This document shows, piece by piece, positions 40,234 through 48,892 of a stretch of DNA of 64,000 nucleotides; positions within the stretch are counted from its first letter, which is position 1, and each line of letters starts with the position of its first letter. The DNA is from Collinsella aerofaciens (GTDB taxonomy: Bacteria; Actinomycetota; Coriobacteriia; Coriobacteriales; Coriobacteriaceae). The notes under the pieces are model-generated. The model was given only the letters and a program-made list of their open reading frames with translations, was not told the origin of the DNA and did no database searches. The position numbers and the translations under genes are program-made. The stretch lies in assembly GCF_901212495.1 (NCBI RefSeq), contig NZ_CAAKNY010000053.1:42602-106601 (forward strand). Reading direction: 5' to 3'.

Positions 40234-42159
40234 TTACTCCTTATTGCGACGGTAGAGGAAGTAACCGCCTGCGGAGATGACGGCAACGCCAGCGATGGCG
40301 AATGCAGCCACCATGCGGCCATCAAAACGATCGCCAGCGGTGGGCAGGCTGCCCTTGGTGTTCGTCTTGTTGGTGGTTACCGTGGTCGTGGTGTCCGACT
40401 TGCCAGGCTTCTCGGGCTTGGTAGCGGGATGCTCGGGCTTAGCGGGATGCTCGGGGACACTGGGCTGCTCAGGAGTGCCAGGCTGCTCGGGAGTTCCGGG
40501 CTGATCCGGGGTCACCGGGTCGGTGGCAAGAGCGTCTTTGGCATAGGTGATGGACACCTTGAGACCGTTGGTCTCAGTGTTCAGGTCGCTTGGGGTGAAA
40601 GGCTCGTCAAAGTTTCCGGCCTTCTGATAGGCGCGCATCTCCTGGAGCAGGGCCTTGCACTTGACGTAGGTGTTCTCGGTAGCAGCCTTGCCAGCCTTGT
40701 TGGCCAGAGCGGTGCGGCCCTCGGTGGTCGTTTCGGCCAGCATAGCGGCATCAACTTCCTTGTTCTGCTCGATGAGCTCGTTTTGGAGAGCGTCGAGGTA
40801 GGTGCGGACGCTGGCGCCGAGCTGCTCGGGGTGCTCGAAGCAGAGGGAGCTGATGTCCATGAGGACGTAGTTGATAGAGTTCTTGGGCTCCTCGTTGTTC
40901 ACGATGTCGGTCTCTTTGCAGTGGTCGAAGGAGACAGTCTGATCGCTGAAATACGGGCTGACTTCAGTGAGCAGCGCGGAGTAGAAGGGGATGGCGACGG
41001 AGTACGCGGCGCGGGAGAGCATCTCCCACTGGATGGTGGCAACCTGGGGATCAAGGCCGCGACGAATCTGGAAGAGGTTGATCTCGGTGTTGCGCTCGGT
41101 GCCGATGGCGTAGGCGCCGTCGGTGTTGGCGTTAAGGCCGGGGACATTTTCGCCGCGGTTGCCAAAGGCACGAATCAGCTCAAAGGTGCTCCAGCCAGAC
41201 TTGCCAGGCTTGAAGAACAAGGGCTGGATTTCGCTGACGGCTGCGCCGGTACCGTTCTCGTCTTTAACGATGGTGTAGTCCTCGTCCTTGATTAGCGGGT
41301 TCATGAAGTAGTCTCGGCCTTGGACATAGCGAGTCCACTGATTCCTGCCGCTTTTATCGATTCTCTCGCCATAGGTCTTGGCAACGTCGAATTTGCCGTC
41401 GGTGTACTCGGCGAAGCCCTTCTCTTCGGGCATGGACTGGATAGCCTCGGAGTGGAGGCAGTTCTCGGTGTCGTCGAGGTCGACATCGTAGTTGAGGCTT
41501 CCGATATTAGGGTTGAGCGACGCGATGTCGTCAGCGAGCTTTATGGCAATCCACTGATGCCCGGAAAGTGCGGCGAACAGCCAGGTCTCGTTGCTGTCGG
41601 CGATGACAATCTGGTCGTTGGAACAGACGCCCTGCTTGTCGATCAGGCTGCCGATAAGCTTGACGCCCTCACGGGCCGTGGCGCTTTCGCCCAGGATAAC
41701 GCTGGCGTAGCTGTACTCACCCAAGCCATTCGTCAGGGGGTCCACAGCTTCGACATCTGCATTCATGCTGGTGCTTAGCGTGGCGGAACAGGAGACGCCC
41801 TTCTCGTTGATGCCTGCCTCGGAGTAGGCATCCCAACGCTCATCCCACTGCGAGGGGTGATCACGCACATAGCTGTAGCGATACGTGGTTTTGTTCGAGG
41901 TGTAGACGAACCCGGACTCATCGGAGCTGTAGGTGAAGCCGGGGGCGTGCGAATCCTCGATGCCAAAGTGCTTGAGGTAGCGTTTGCCATAGTCCTCGGC
42001 GCGGCCATAATACGTATTGCCGTCGGCAGTAAGATTTTTGCCCATGTACATCTGCGTGCAGGCGAGCGCAGATGTCGGCATGGACATGATGGTTGCAGCT
42101 CCAAAGGCGAGGCCTATGCCAAGCTTTTTGAGCGCGTTGACGGGGTGAGTTTTCCTCAT
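40234..42159 (-). CDS. Secreted C69-family dipeptidase with sortase-like C-terminal anchor
   Basis: 641 aa. The signal peptide ends at TSALA, leaving Cys34 (CTQMYMGKNLTADGNTYYGR) as the N-terminal nucleophile expected of C69 peptidases. The RAEDYG, CSATLSTSMNAD and LGESATAREGV segments complete the family pattern. After the catalytic domain come a helical region (ENTYVKCKALLQEMRAYQ) and Pro-rich repeats (PGTPEQPGTPEQP). The protein ends with SLPTAGD, a hydrophobic helix and RRNKE, a sortase-type wall anchor (LPxxG variant). It would cleave dipeptides at the cell surface. A possible promoter lies at 42306-42340. Confidence 0.9.
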   Translation of the reverse strand: MRKTHPVNALKKLGIGLAFGAATIMSMPTSALACTQMYMGKNLTADGNTYYGRAEDYGKRYLKHFGIEDSHAPGFTYSSDESGFVYTSNKTTYRYSYVRDHPSQWDERWDAYSEAGINEKGVSCSATLSTSMNADVEAVDPLTNGLGEYSYASVILGESATAREGVKLIGSLIDKQGVCSNDQIVIADSNETWLFAALSGHQWIAIKLADDIASLNPNIGSLNYDVDLDDTENCLHSEAIQSMPEEKGFAEYTDGKFDVAKTYGERIDKSGRNQWTRYVQGRDYFMNPLIKDEDYTIVKDENGTGAAVSEIQPLFFKPGKSGWSTFELIRAFGNRGENVPGLNANTDGAYAIGTERNTEINLFQIRRGLDPQVATIQWEMLSRAAYSVAIPFYSALLTEVSPYFSDQTVSFDHCKETDIVNNEEPKNSINYVLMDISSLCFEHPEQLGASVRTYLDALQNELIEQNKEVDAAMLAETTTEGRTALANKAGKAATENTYVKCKALLQEMRAYQKAGNFDEPFTPSDLNTETNGLKVSITYAKDALATDPVTPDQPGTPEQPGTPEQPSVPEHPAKPEHPATKPEKPGKSDTTTTVTTNKTNTKGSLPTAGDRFDGRMVAAFAIAGVAVISAGGYFLYRRNKE

Positions 42160-42305
42160 ATTCCCTCCCAGCGTGCGAAAGTCCTCTGCCGCCAGAGGGC
42201 TTCAGCCAATAAAAACATCTCCCATAGCGTAACGAAGTGGAAACAATGTTCATCTATGAAAGAAACTTACTCGATAAGCGTGATGAAACATGCGACGAGC
42301 GGTTA

Positions 42306-42340
42306 ATTATACTCATTCAATAGGTATAAAAAGCAACATA
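42306..42340 (-). promoter_or_regulatory. Promoter candidate of the C69 peptidase gene
   Basis: On the minus strand a TATAAT box (42306-42311) is preceded by a TTGCTT-like box about 19 bases upstream in an AT-rich region. The remaining untranslated stretch to the start codon (about 145 bases) shows no gene. Confidence 0.4.
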
Positions 42341-42379
42341 ATGCCTGCATATGATGCAGCGAGATAAAGCATCATAAAA

Positions 42380-42424
42380 GAAGGCCCCTTGTCATCATGC
42401 GATGCATAACGGCGAGGGGCCTAG
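42380..42424 (-). terminator. Terminator of the lipid-kinase operon
   Basis: GGCCCCTTG pairs with CGAGGGGCC across a 20-base loop region with an inner ATGC-ATGCAT stem, downstream of the 30-aa peptide gene on the minus strand. Confidence 0.55.
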
Positions 42425-42452
42425 GTTCCAATGGATTGCTTTGGACTTGCGT

Positions 42453-42545
42453 TCACTTCTTCCGGCGGTGGATCACGTTAATCACATAGCCGACGAGCAT
42501 GGCCAGAACAATGACGATAAAGCCGAGCAGGGGATTGTCGTTCAT
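42453..42545 (-). CDS. 30-aa single-pass membrane peptide
   Basis: AGGAG lies six bases before an ATG (42543-42545), followed by 30 codons and TGA (42453-42455). The peptide starts MNDNPLLG, has one helix (FIVIVLAMLVGYVINV) and ends IHRRKK, so it should insert with the basic tail inside. It begins 10 bases after the lipid-kinase gene stops and is clearly in its operon, so it may assist or anchor that enzyme. No known family recognised. Confidence 0.6.
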   Translation of the reverse strand: MNDNPLLGFIVIVLAMLVGYVINVIHRRKK

Positions 42546-42554
42546 GGGGTTCTC

Positions 42555-43472
42555 CTATTTTCCGAGTGGGGAGAATTCGTCGACGATGAGGTCGAGGCAT
42601 TGCGGAAGTGCGCGAGCACCAAAGACGCCCGAGTTGCTGGAGATGATCTCGCCATCGAACTGCATGCCCAGCGACGGCGTACAGGTGATCTTGGCTTCTT
42701 TGGTCTGGATGATCTTGAACTGCGGGCGGCCGAGCACCTTGCCGGCGGGGTCGAGCGCGGCGGTGATCACGGTGGGCAGGAGCTGGACGGTTTTTACGGG
42801 CTCGATGACCGCGATGTCGACCATGCCGTCGTTCATGCGGCAATCGGGGAGCAGGTTGATGTCGTTTTGAATGACCGAGGTGTTGCCGGCCATGCAGCAG
42901 ATGCCATCGAGCTCCTCGACAATGCCGTCATGCTCAATCGTAAAGTGCGCCACCGTGGGGTTGGGTGTGGCGAGCGCCGACAGGAAATAGGCGATCTCGC
43001 CGATGTCGTTTTTGGTGGGGGCGGCCTTCATCATGATCTCGGCATCGTAGCCCGATCCGGCGATGATAATAAAGCCGTGGCGCTTTTCGTTGCCATTCTC
43101 GTCGAGCCAAAAGAGCTCGCCCATGTCCGCCTTGACGGTACGGCCGACGCGGCAGGCCTTGGCGAGCGCCGCGGCCTCGGGGGCATTGCCAATGTTGTTG
43201 AAGAACAGGCAGGCCGTGCCGGAGGGGAAGACGAGCGTGGGGATGCCGCATCCACGCATTTGGTCGAGCACGTTGGAGACGGTGCCGTCGCCGCCCGAAA
43301 TCACCACACGATCAAACTTGCGCACGTCTGCCACGGCGTCCTCGGGTTCCATACCATCGCCGATAAAACGCATCACGACCTCGTCGCCGCCCTGCGCGAG
43401 GGCGTGCGTGAACGCGTAGATCTCATCTGAGCTGGGGCCCGATGCCGGGTTGTGGATGATAAGGCAGCGCAT
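42555..43472 (-). CDS. Diacylglycerol/lipid kinase-family protein (DagK/YegS type)
   Basis: 305 aa. NPASG near the start and GGDGTVSNVLDQM are the nucleotide-binding motifs of the DAGK catalytic domain. PSGTACLFFNNIG replaces the more common PxGTxNDFA, which may reflect another lipid substrate. The C-terminal beta-sandwich with LLPDCRMNDGMVDIAVIEP is present. It phosphorylates a lipid alcohol at the inner membrane face with ATP. It is co-transcribed with the following 30-aa membrane peptide. Confidence 0.85.
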   Translation of the reverse strand: MRCLIIHNPASGPSSDEIYAFTHALAQGGDEVVMRFIGDGMEPEDAVADVRKFDRVVISGGDGTVSNVLDQMRGCGIPTLVFPSGTACLFFNNIGNAPEAAALAKACRVGRTVKADMGELFWLDENGNEKRHGFIIIAGSGYDAEIMMKAAPTKNDIGEIAYFLSALATPNPTVAHFTIEHDGIVEELDGICCMAGNTSVIQNDINLLPDCRMNDGMVDIAVIEPVKTVQLLPTVITAALDPAGKVLGRPQFKIIQTKEAKITCTPSLGMQFDGEIISSNSGVFGARALPQCLDLIVDEFSPLGK

Positions 43473-43570
43473 ACTTACGTTCCCGTTCTGTGACTAACCG
43501 AGTATAGTTGTAGGGCAATGCCGTTATCCTACCCGTGTTTTTCGGGCCTAACCTTATTCGATGGGTTGAT

Positions 43571-44704
43571 ATGTACATTTCCACACATCAGGCTCTGCTC
43601 GACTTTTGCCAGCGCGCCCGTGAGTTTGACGCGATTGCCGTCGATACCGAGTTTTTGCGCGAGCGCACATTCCATCCGCGCCTGTGCCTGGTTCAGATTG
43701 CCACCCCTGCCGAGAGCGTCGCGGTCGATCCCCTGGTGATCGACGACCTATCGCCGCTGGCCGAGCTTATGGCCGACGAGAGCGTGACTAAGGTCTTCCA
43801 CGCCTGCTCGCAGGATATGGAGGTCATGCTCCACACCGTGGGCGCGCTGCCGCGTCCGATTTTTGACACGCAGGTCGCCGCCGCCTTTTTGGGCGAGCGC
43901 CAGCAGATTTCCTACGGCGCGCTCGTGCAGACATTTTGCGGCGTTTCGTTGCCTAAGACCGAGTCGCTGACCGACTGGTCGCGCCGCCCGCTGACCGATA
44001 AGCAGATCGAGTACGCAATCGATGACGTCAAGTATCTGATCGTCGCCTATACCGAGATGATGAGCCGCCTGCGCGAGCTGGGCCGTGTGGATTGGGTGCT
44101 CGACGAGTTGCGTCCTCTGGCCGACGAGTCGCACTACCGTGCCGATCGTCACGAGGCATTCCGTAAGGTCAAGCGCATCAACTCCTGCAGCCGCCATCAA
44201 CTGGGCATTGCTCGCGAGCTTGCCGCTTGGCGCGAGGATCGCGCCGAGCGCCGCAACATCCCGCGCAAGTGGGTCATGTCCGACGATACGCTGCTGGCGC
44301 TCGTCAAGCGCAATCCCGTGCGCGTTGAGGAGTTCCGCAGCATCCGCGGTACCGACCAGCTGGGGGAGCGCGACGTGGACGGCGCGTTGATGGCCATCAA
44401 GCGCGGTGCGAGCTGTCCGCACGATCGCCTGCCGCTCTTGGTGCGCGGGCATCACCAGATTTCGCCGGAGCTGGAGAGCGTGACCGACCTTATGTATGCG
44501 CTCATTCGCCTGGTTGCCGAGCGCTCGGGTGTGGCGACCTCGGTCATTGCCTCGCGCGATGACCTGGCCGACTATATTGAGCACCCCGAGCAGAGCCCCC
44601 TGCGCGAAGGCTGGCGCTTTGAGCTCGTGGGCTCGCGCCTGGACGATTTGCTCTCGGGCAATATGGGGTTGACGGTGAAGGACGGCAAAATTGAATTGCT
44701 GTAA
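43571..44704 (+). CDS. rnd: Ribonuclease D
   Basis: 377 aa 3'-5' exoribonuclease for tRNA and stable RNA ends. The DEDD residues are in FDAIAVDTEFLRER (Asp, Glu), KVFHACSQDMEV (Asp) and the YAIDDVKYL block (Asp/Tyr). An HRDC domain follows (REDRAERRNIPRKWVMSDDTLL), then a second HRDC-like C-terminal region. The ATG at 43571 begins the usual sequence; upstream in-frame codons only add unmatched residues. Confidence 0.92.
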   Translation: MYISTHQALLDFCQRAREFDAIAVDTEFLRERTFHPRLCLVQIATPAESVAVDPLVIDDLSPLAELMADESVTKVFHACSQDMEVMLHTVGALPRPIFDTQVAAAFLGERQQISYGALVQTFCGVSLPKTESLTDWSRRPLTDKQIEYAIDDVKYLIVAYTEMMSRLRELGRVDWVLDELRPLADESHYRADRHEAFRKVKRINSCSRHQLGIARELAAWREDRAERRNIPRKWVMSDDTLLALVKRNPVRVEEFRSIRGTDQLGERDVDGALMAIKRGASCPHDRLPLLVRGHHQISPELESVTDLMYALIRLVAERSGVATSVIASRDDLADYIEHPEQSPLREGWRFELVGSRLDDLLSGNMGLTVKDGKIELL

Positions 44705-44768
44705 GGAAGCCTAGCCGCATGAGTGGGTAAAATGCCTCCAACGTGTAACTCGATTCGGAGGAATTCGC

Positions 44769-45473
44769 ATGCCTTATTACTATGGATACGGCTTTGGCAT
44801 CGACCCGCTGTACCTGCTGGTTGTTCTTGTCTGCACGGTGCTTGGCCTTGCCGCACAGAACTATATCAACTCGACGTACAAAACCTGGTCCAAGGTCCGC
44901 TCGGACGGCGCCACGGGCGCCACGGTCGCTCGCCGCATGCTCGACGCCAACGGCTGCAACGCCGTGGGTATCAAGGGTGTTGCTGGCGAGCTCACCGACC
45001 ATTACAACCCGCAGGACAACAACCTATATCTGTCAGACGCCAACCGTTCGGGCGGGTCGGTCGCAAGCGTTGCCGTCGCCTGCCACGAGGCGGGTCATGC
45101 CGCCCAGCGTCAAAGCGGCTATGCCATGATGAAGGTACGCACCGCTTTGGTCCCCGTCGTCAACTTTACCCAGAACACCTGGACGATCGTGCTGCTCATG
45201 GGCCTGTTCATGAACATCGCGGGGCTCACGACCCTCGCGCTGGTCTTCTTCTCGTTTAGCGTGTTGTTCCAACTGGTTACGCTGCCGGTTGAGATTGATG
45301 CCAGTCGGCGCGCCGTGGCGTATATTGAGCAGTCGGGTATGAGCTCCAAGCAGGTCAATGGTGCCAAGAAGGTGCTGACGGCCGCCGCGCTCACCTATGT
45401 GGCTGCGGCGCTCACCTCGATTATTCAGCTGCTCTATCTGATGGCTCGCTACAACAGAAACTCCAACCGATAA
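44769..45473 (+). CDS. YugP-family zinc membrane metallopeptidase
   Basis: 234 aa. The HExxH zinc site is in VACHEAGHAAQ (about residue 108), with an N-terminal membrane helix (LLVVLVCTVLGLAAQNYI), two more helices after the active site and one at the C-terminus. The NLYLSDANRSGGSVASVA and LPVEIDASRRAVAYI segments are the family signature (PF04298). The gene begins at ATG 44769 with GGAGG upstream and is not overlapped by its neighbours. Substrate unknown. Confidence 0.9.
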   Translation: MPYYYGYGFGIDPLYLLVVLVCTVLGLAAQNYINSTYKTWSKVRSDGATGATVARRMLDANGCNAVGIKGVAGELTDHYNPQDNNLYLSDANRSGGSVASVAVACHEAGHAAQRQSGYAMMKVRTALVPVVNFTQNTWTIVLLMGLFMNIAGLTTLALVFFSFSVLFQLVTLPVEIDASRRAVAYIEQSGMSSKQVNGAKKVLTAAALTYVAAALTSIIQLLYLMARYNRNSNR

Positions 45474-45588
45474 CAAATTGGGTCGCTGGGCGCCGCGGTG
45501 ATTTGTGTCCCCGCGGCGCTGTACTATGTGTTGGACTTGAATTTGCGCAGGGCCGAAGCCTCTGTGCACGATGACGAAAGGAGGCTGC

Positions 45589-47040
45589 GTGGCTGGCTGG
45601 AATCTAACCGGCAATGCCGTTTCCGCCGAGTTCGATGGATCGGACGAGCAGGGGCGCAAGGAGCTCAGCGTGAGCCAGGCGGTGGAGATCGCCGCCGGCG
45701 CGCTCGATGCCATTCCGCAGCTGAGCGTTTTGGGCGAGGTCACAGGTTTCCGTGGTCCCAACGCCCGAAGCGGCCACTGCTACTTTCAGATCAAGGACGA
45801 CTCGGCCGCCGTCGACTGCATCATCTGGAAGGGCGCCTACCTTAAGCGCACCTTCGATCTGCGCGACGGCATGCAGGTGAGCTTTAAGGGCAGCTTCAAT
45901 CTCTACAAGCCTACGGGTCGCATGAGCTTTGTCGCCCGCTCGTTCTCGCTGGCGGGGGAGGGTCTGCTGCGTCAGCAGGTGGCTCAGTTGGCCGAAAAGC
46001 TGCGTCGCGAGGGCCTGATGGACGAAGCGCGCAAACGTCACATTCCGGTGTTTTGCTCGCGTGTGGCGGTTGTCACCTCGCTTTCGGGCGCCGTGATCGA
46101 CGACGTCAAGCGTACGCTGCGCCGACGCAACCCGCTCGTTGAGCTTGTCTGCGTGGGCGCCAAGGTTCAGGGTGAGGGCGCGCCGGCGGAGCTCATTGAG
46201 GGCTTGCGTCGCGCCGCCGCCATCACACCGTCGCCGGACTGCATCTTGCTGGTGCGTGGCGGTGGCTCCTTCGAAGATCTTATGACTTTCAATGACGAAG
46301 ACCTCGCCCGTGCGGTGGCGGCCTGTCCCGTGCCCGTGGTGACGGGTATCGGCCACGAGCCCGATACTTCGATCTGCGACATGGTGAGCGACCGTCGCGC
46401 CTCCACGCCAACGGCAGCGGCAGAATCGGTGGCGCCGGCTATGACGGAGTTGGCCGACGTGCTCGAGACGCGCCATCAGCGTCTGGGCGCCACGATGGCA
46501 TCGATGATCGGGTCGAATCAGGTTGATCTGGAGATGCTCGACCAGCGCGGTCGTCGTGCCTGGGACGCCCATACGGCTCGTCTGGGCGACGCGCTCGATG
46601 CAGCCGCGTGCCGCCCGTGCCTCAACGACCCCACGTTTATGGTCGAGCGTCGCGAGTCTGAGCTCGCCTTGACGGCCGATCGCCTGTCTGGCGCCATAAC
46701 GCGCTCGGTCGGGGCCTTCCACTCCAACTTTGAGCGCCTGCCCGAGCGCTTGATCGCAAGCACCTCAGGACTCGACGGCAAGCGCCATGCGCTCACGCTT
46801 GCGAGTTCCCGTCTGGAGCATCAGGGACGCACGATGCTCAGCAAGCCAGCGTCCGATCTGGGCCGTGCGGCGGCTTCGCTCGATGCCCTGTCGCCGCTCA
46901 AGGTGCTTGCCCGCGGTTACTCCATCGCCTATAGCGATGACGGCGTGGCTACGAGCGCCAAGACCTTTAAGCCCGGCGACGCCATTCGCGTGCGCATGGC
47001 AGACGGCAACGTGGCAGCAACGGTCAATACGGTCGAATAG
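45589..47040 (+). CDS. xseA: Exodeoxyribonuclease VII large subunit
   Basis: 483 aa. The N-terminal OB fold (GEVTGFRGPNARSGHCYFQI, VDCIIWKGAYLK) binds single-stranded DNA. The catalytic core has VAVVTSLSGAVIDDVKRTL, LVRGGGSFEDLMTFNDEDLA and GIGHEPDTSICDMVSDRRAS. A long coiled-coil region precedes the C-terminal GYSIAYSDDG. I chose GTG 45589 because AAAGGAGG (45577-45584) sits five bases before it; an ATG at 45571 would place that site inside the gene. xseB follows 42 bases later. Confidence 0.93.
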   Translation: MAGWNLTGNAVSAEFDGSDEQGRKELSVSQAVEIAAGALDAIPQLSVLGEVTGFRGPNARSGHCYFQIKDDSAAVDCIIWKGAYLKRTFDLRDGMQVSFKGSFNLYKPTGRMSFVARSFSLAGEGLLRQQVAQLAEKLRREGLMDEARKRHIPVFCSRVAVVTSLSGAVIDDVKRTLRRRNPLVELVCVGAKVQGEGAPAELIEGLRRAAAITPSPDCILLVRGGGSFEDLMTFNDEDLARAVAACPVPVVTGIGHEPDTSICDMVSDRRASTPTAAAESVAPAMTELADVLETRHQRLGATMASMIGSNQVDLEMLDQRGRRAWDAHTARLGDALDAAACRPCLNDPTFMVERRESELALTADRLSGAITRSVGAFHSNFERLPERLIASTSGLDGKRHALTLASSRLEHQGRTMLSKPASDLGRAAASLDALSPLKVLARGYSIAYSDDGVATSAKTFKPGDAIRVRMADGNVAATVNTVE

Positions 47041-47082
47041 ACCGCGTTTCATAGTGATAAACCTTTAGGAAAGGAAACAGAT

Positions 47083-47349
47083 ATGGCAGAGAAGACCCCG
47101 GTCGAGCAGCTTACGTACAAGCAGGCTTCGCAGGAGTTGGAGCTCATCATCCGCAGTCTGGAATCGGGCGACATGGAGCTCGAGGAGTCGCTCGAGAGCT
47201 ATACCCGCGGCGTCGAGCTCCTCAAGAGCCTGCGTACTCGCTTGTCCGATGCCGAGCAGAAGGTCTCGGTGCTCCTGAAGGACGTTGACGGCAACGATGT
47301 GCTCGCCGACGGCGAAGCCGCCAACACCGACGACAACCTCTCGTTCTAA
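47083..47349 (+). CDS. xseB: Exodeoxyribonuclease VII small subunit
   Basis: 88 aa. LTYKQASQELELIIRSLES and ELEESLESYTRGVELLKSL are the conserved helices by which XseB binds the large subunit's coiled coil. AGGAAAGGAAAC precedes the ATG. A long inverted repeat (47371-47480) starts 21 bases after the stop. Confidence 0.93.
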   Translation: MAEKTPVEQLTYKQASQELELIIRSLESGDMELEESLESYTRGVELLKSLRTRLSDAEQKVSVLLKDVDGNDVLADGEAANTDDNLSF

Positions 47350-47370
47350 CCACCTCGCAGCCTACTTTGG

Positions 47371-47480
47371 GGTAGTCTTTTTGGGACGGGGCTTTTTTGA
47401 CTACCCTTGCGCGATGGCTTGCCGAGTGTTTGCGCTTGCAAAAAAGTAGTCAAAAAAAGCCCCGTCCCAAAAAGACTACC
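47371..47480. repeat. Long inverted repeat between xseB and the HIT gene
   Basis: Arms at 47371-47404 and 47446-47480 are reverse complements over 34 bases with a single extra T. The 41-base loop contains a further GCGC-rich partial stem. It would form a stable stem at the end of the xse operon, and the right arm ends 25 bases before the HIT start. Confidence 0.85.
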
Positions 47481-47505
47481 TTGGTTTGTGAGAAAGGAAC
47501 CAGCC

Positions 47506-47841
47506 ATGTGCGATTGCATTTTCTGCAAAATTGCCAGCCACGAGATTCCCTCGACCGTTGTCTATGAGGACGACCAGGTCATCGCCTTCGACGACCTCAA
47601 TCCCCAGGCGCCGATCCACACGCTCGTGATCCCCAAGAAGCACTACAGAGACATCGCCGACAACGTGCCGGCCGAGACCATGGGCGCCATGGCTCACGCC
47701 GTCCAGGAGGTCGCCAAGGCCAAGGGTCTGGAGGACGGTTTCCGCGTCATCTCCAACAAGGGCGTCAACGCCGGCCAGACCGTCATGCACTTCCACATGC
47801 ACGTCCTCGGCGGCAAGAACCTGGGCGAGAACCTCATCTGA
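47506..47841 (+). CDS. HIT-family nucleotide-binding hydrolase (HinT-like)
   Basis: 111 aa. The HIT motif HFHMHVLGG (His triad) is near the C-terminus; CDCIFCKIASHEIPSTVVYED and FDDLNPQAPIHTLVIPKKH are the conserved N-terminal and central blocks. The CxxC near the start matches zinc-containing HinT members. These enzymes hydrolyse AMP-lysine-type or aminoacyl adenylates. ATG at 47506 follows AAAGGAAC. Confidence 0.93.
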   Translation: MCDCIFCKIASHEIPSTVVYEDDQVIAFDDLNPQAPIHTLVIPKKHYRDIADNVPAETMGAMAHAVQEVAKAKGLEDGFRVISNKGVNAGQTVMHFHMHVLGGKNLGENLI

Positions 47842-47882
47842 GGGCGCGTAGCCCGTCGACTTGGCTGCCTTTGGAGTAATCT

Positions 47883-48773
47883 ATGCAGCTCTCCCAACTC
47901 GAATACCTTCAAGCGGTAGCGAACTATGGCGGCGTGCGTAAAGCGGCTCGCGCCGTTCATGTGAGTCCGCAGGCCGTTTCGTCGGCAATCAAAAAGTTGG
48001 AATCTGAGTATCAGATTGTTTTGCTCGACCGATCGGCGGGGGAGGCTGTTTTGTCTTCGGCGGGCAGAGAATTTGCGCGTCGTGCACGCGTGATCCTGGC
48101 ACAAGTCGACGATCTCAAAAAGTACGCTCAATCGGGGAACGGCGGCGTCTCGCCCGACGGCCACTTTCGTCTTTACGCCCCCTGTCTTCACGGACGGGGG
48201 CGCCTTTTTGCCGAAAACTGGTACGACTCGTTTGAAAGCTCGCACCCTCAGATTCATCTTGATGTGTGGCATCAGCCAACGGCAACATGCTTTGAATCAC
48301 TTATACTTGGAATTTCGGACGCGGCTATCTCGTTTGAGGAACCACGGGACAGCGTCCTTTCTTCAAAATATTTGGGTGAAAAGGAGCTCAAGGTTCTTTC
48401 GTGCCCAGCGGGTCATCAATCTGTTGACGCTATGACCATTCGTGAGTTACTGGGCGGCAGGCTCGCTGTTCCTATTAATTTGTCACCCTGTCTCAATGCA
48501 ATCAATCAATGTCCCGAAGCCCAGCTCGTCAATTTTCGCTTCCGTGATGTCGAATACGGAAGCAGGGCTCAGACTGAGTTTCTTCAAGCCGGGGGATTGA
48601 TATTGAGTTTGTCTGGGTCCTCTCTCGCATCGGATGGGTCAGAAGTGAGTGAGTGCTCCATTGAAGGTTCGCGTGATGTAACCTTGCCCATCTACTTTTG
48701 CTATCGACAAAATGCCTGGACCGATCGACACCAGACGGTATTTCTGCACCTCTTGCGTCATCTTGCTTCGTGA
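47883..48773 (+). CDS. LysR-family transcriptional regulator
   Basis: 296 aa. The N-terminal HTH (QLSQLEYLQAVANYGGVRKAARAVHVSPQAVSSAIKKLES) is typical of LysR, followed by an effector-binding domain (GHFRLYAPCLHGRGRLF, LGISDAAISFEEP). The next gene is an MFS permease, 120 bases downstream, with a dyad (48792-48810) between them that the regulator may bind. The DNA around 47.9-50 kb is somewhat AT-richer than its neighbours. Confidence 0.9.
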   Translation: MQLSQLEYLQAVANYGGVRKAARAVHVSPQAVSSAIKKLESEYQIVLLDRSAGEAVLSSAGREFARRARVILAQVDDLKKYAQSGNGGVSPDGHFRLYAPCLHGRGRLFAENWYDSFESSHPQIHLDVWHQPTATCFESLILGISDAAISFEEPRDSVLSSKYLGEKELKVLSCPAGHQSVDAMTIRELLGGRLAVPINLSPCLNAINQCPEAQLVNFRFRDVEYGSRAQTEFLQAGGLILSLSGSSLASDGSEVSECSIEGSRDVTLPIYFCYRQNAWTDRHQTVFLHLLRHLAS

Positions 48774-48791
48774 GATTGATTGGCCTCGAGA

Positions 48792-48810
48792 CGTCAAGTG
48801 ATTATTGACG
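48792..48810. promoter_or_regulatory. Dyad between the LysR and MFS genes
   Basis: CGTCAA and TTGACG are symmetric around a 7-base centre, 83 bases before the MFS start. It could be a LysR-type binding site or a weak hairpin. Confidence 0.4.
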
Positions 48811-48892
48811 CCTTGTAACACATAGCTGACAGTTTTGCCCTCATGCTTTTCCAAGATTCCGATTTAGATTGCTGACTCTTGGAGGGTGGAGC

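Noticed and set aside
40207..41295. Plus-strand frame opposite the C69 peptidase
   Set aside because: Shadow product (Gly/Leu/Val repeats) from the Pro-rich and helical codons of the real gene.
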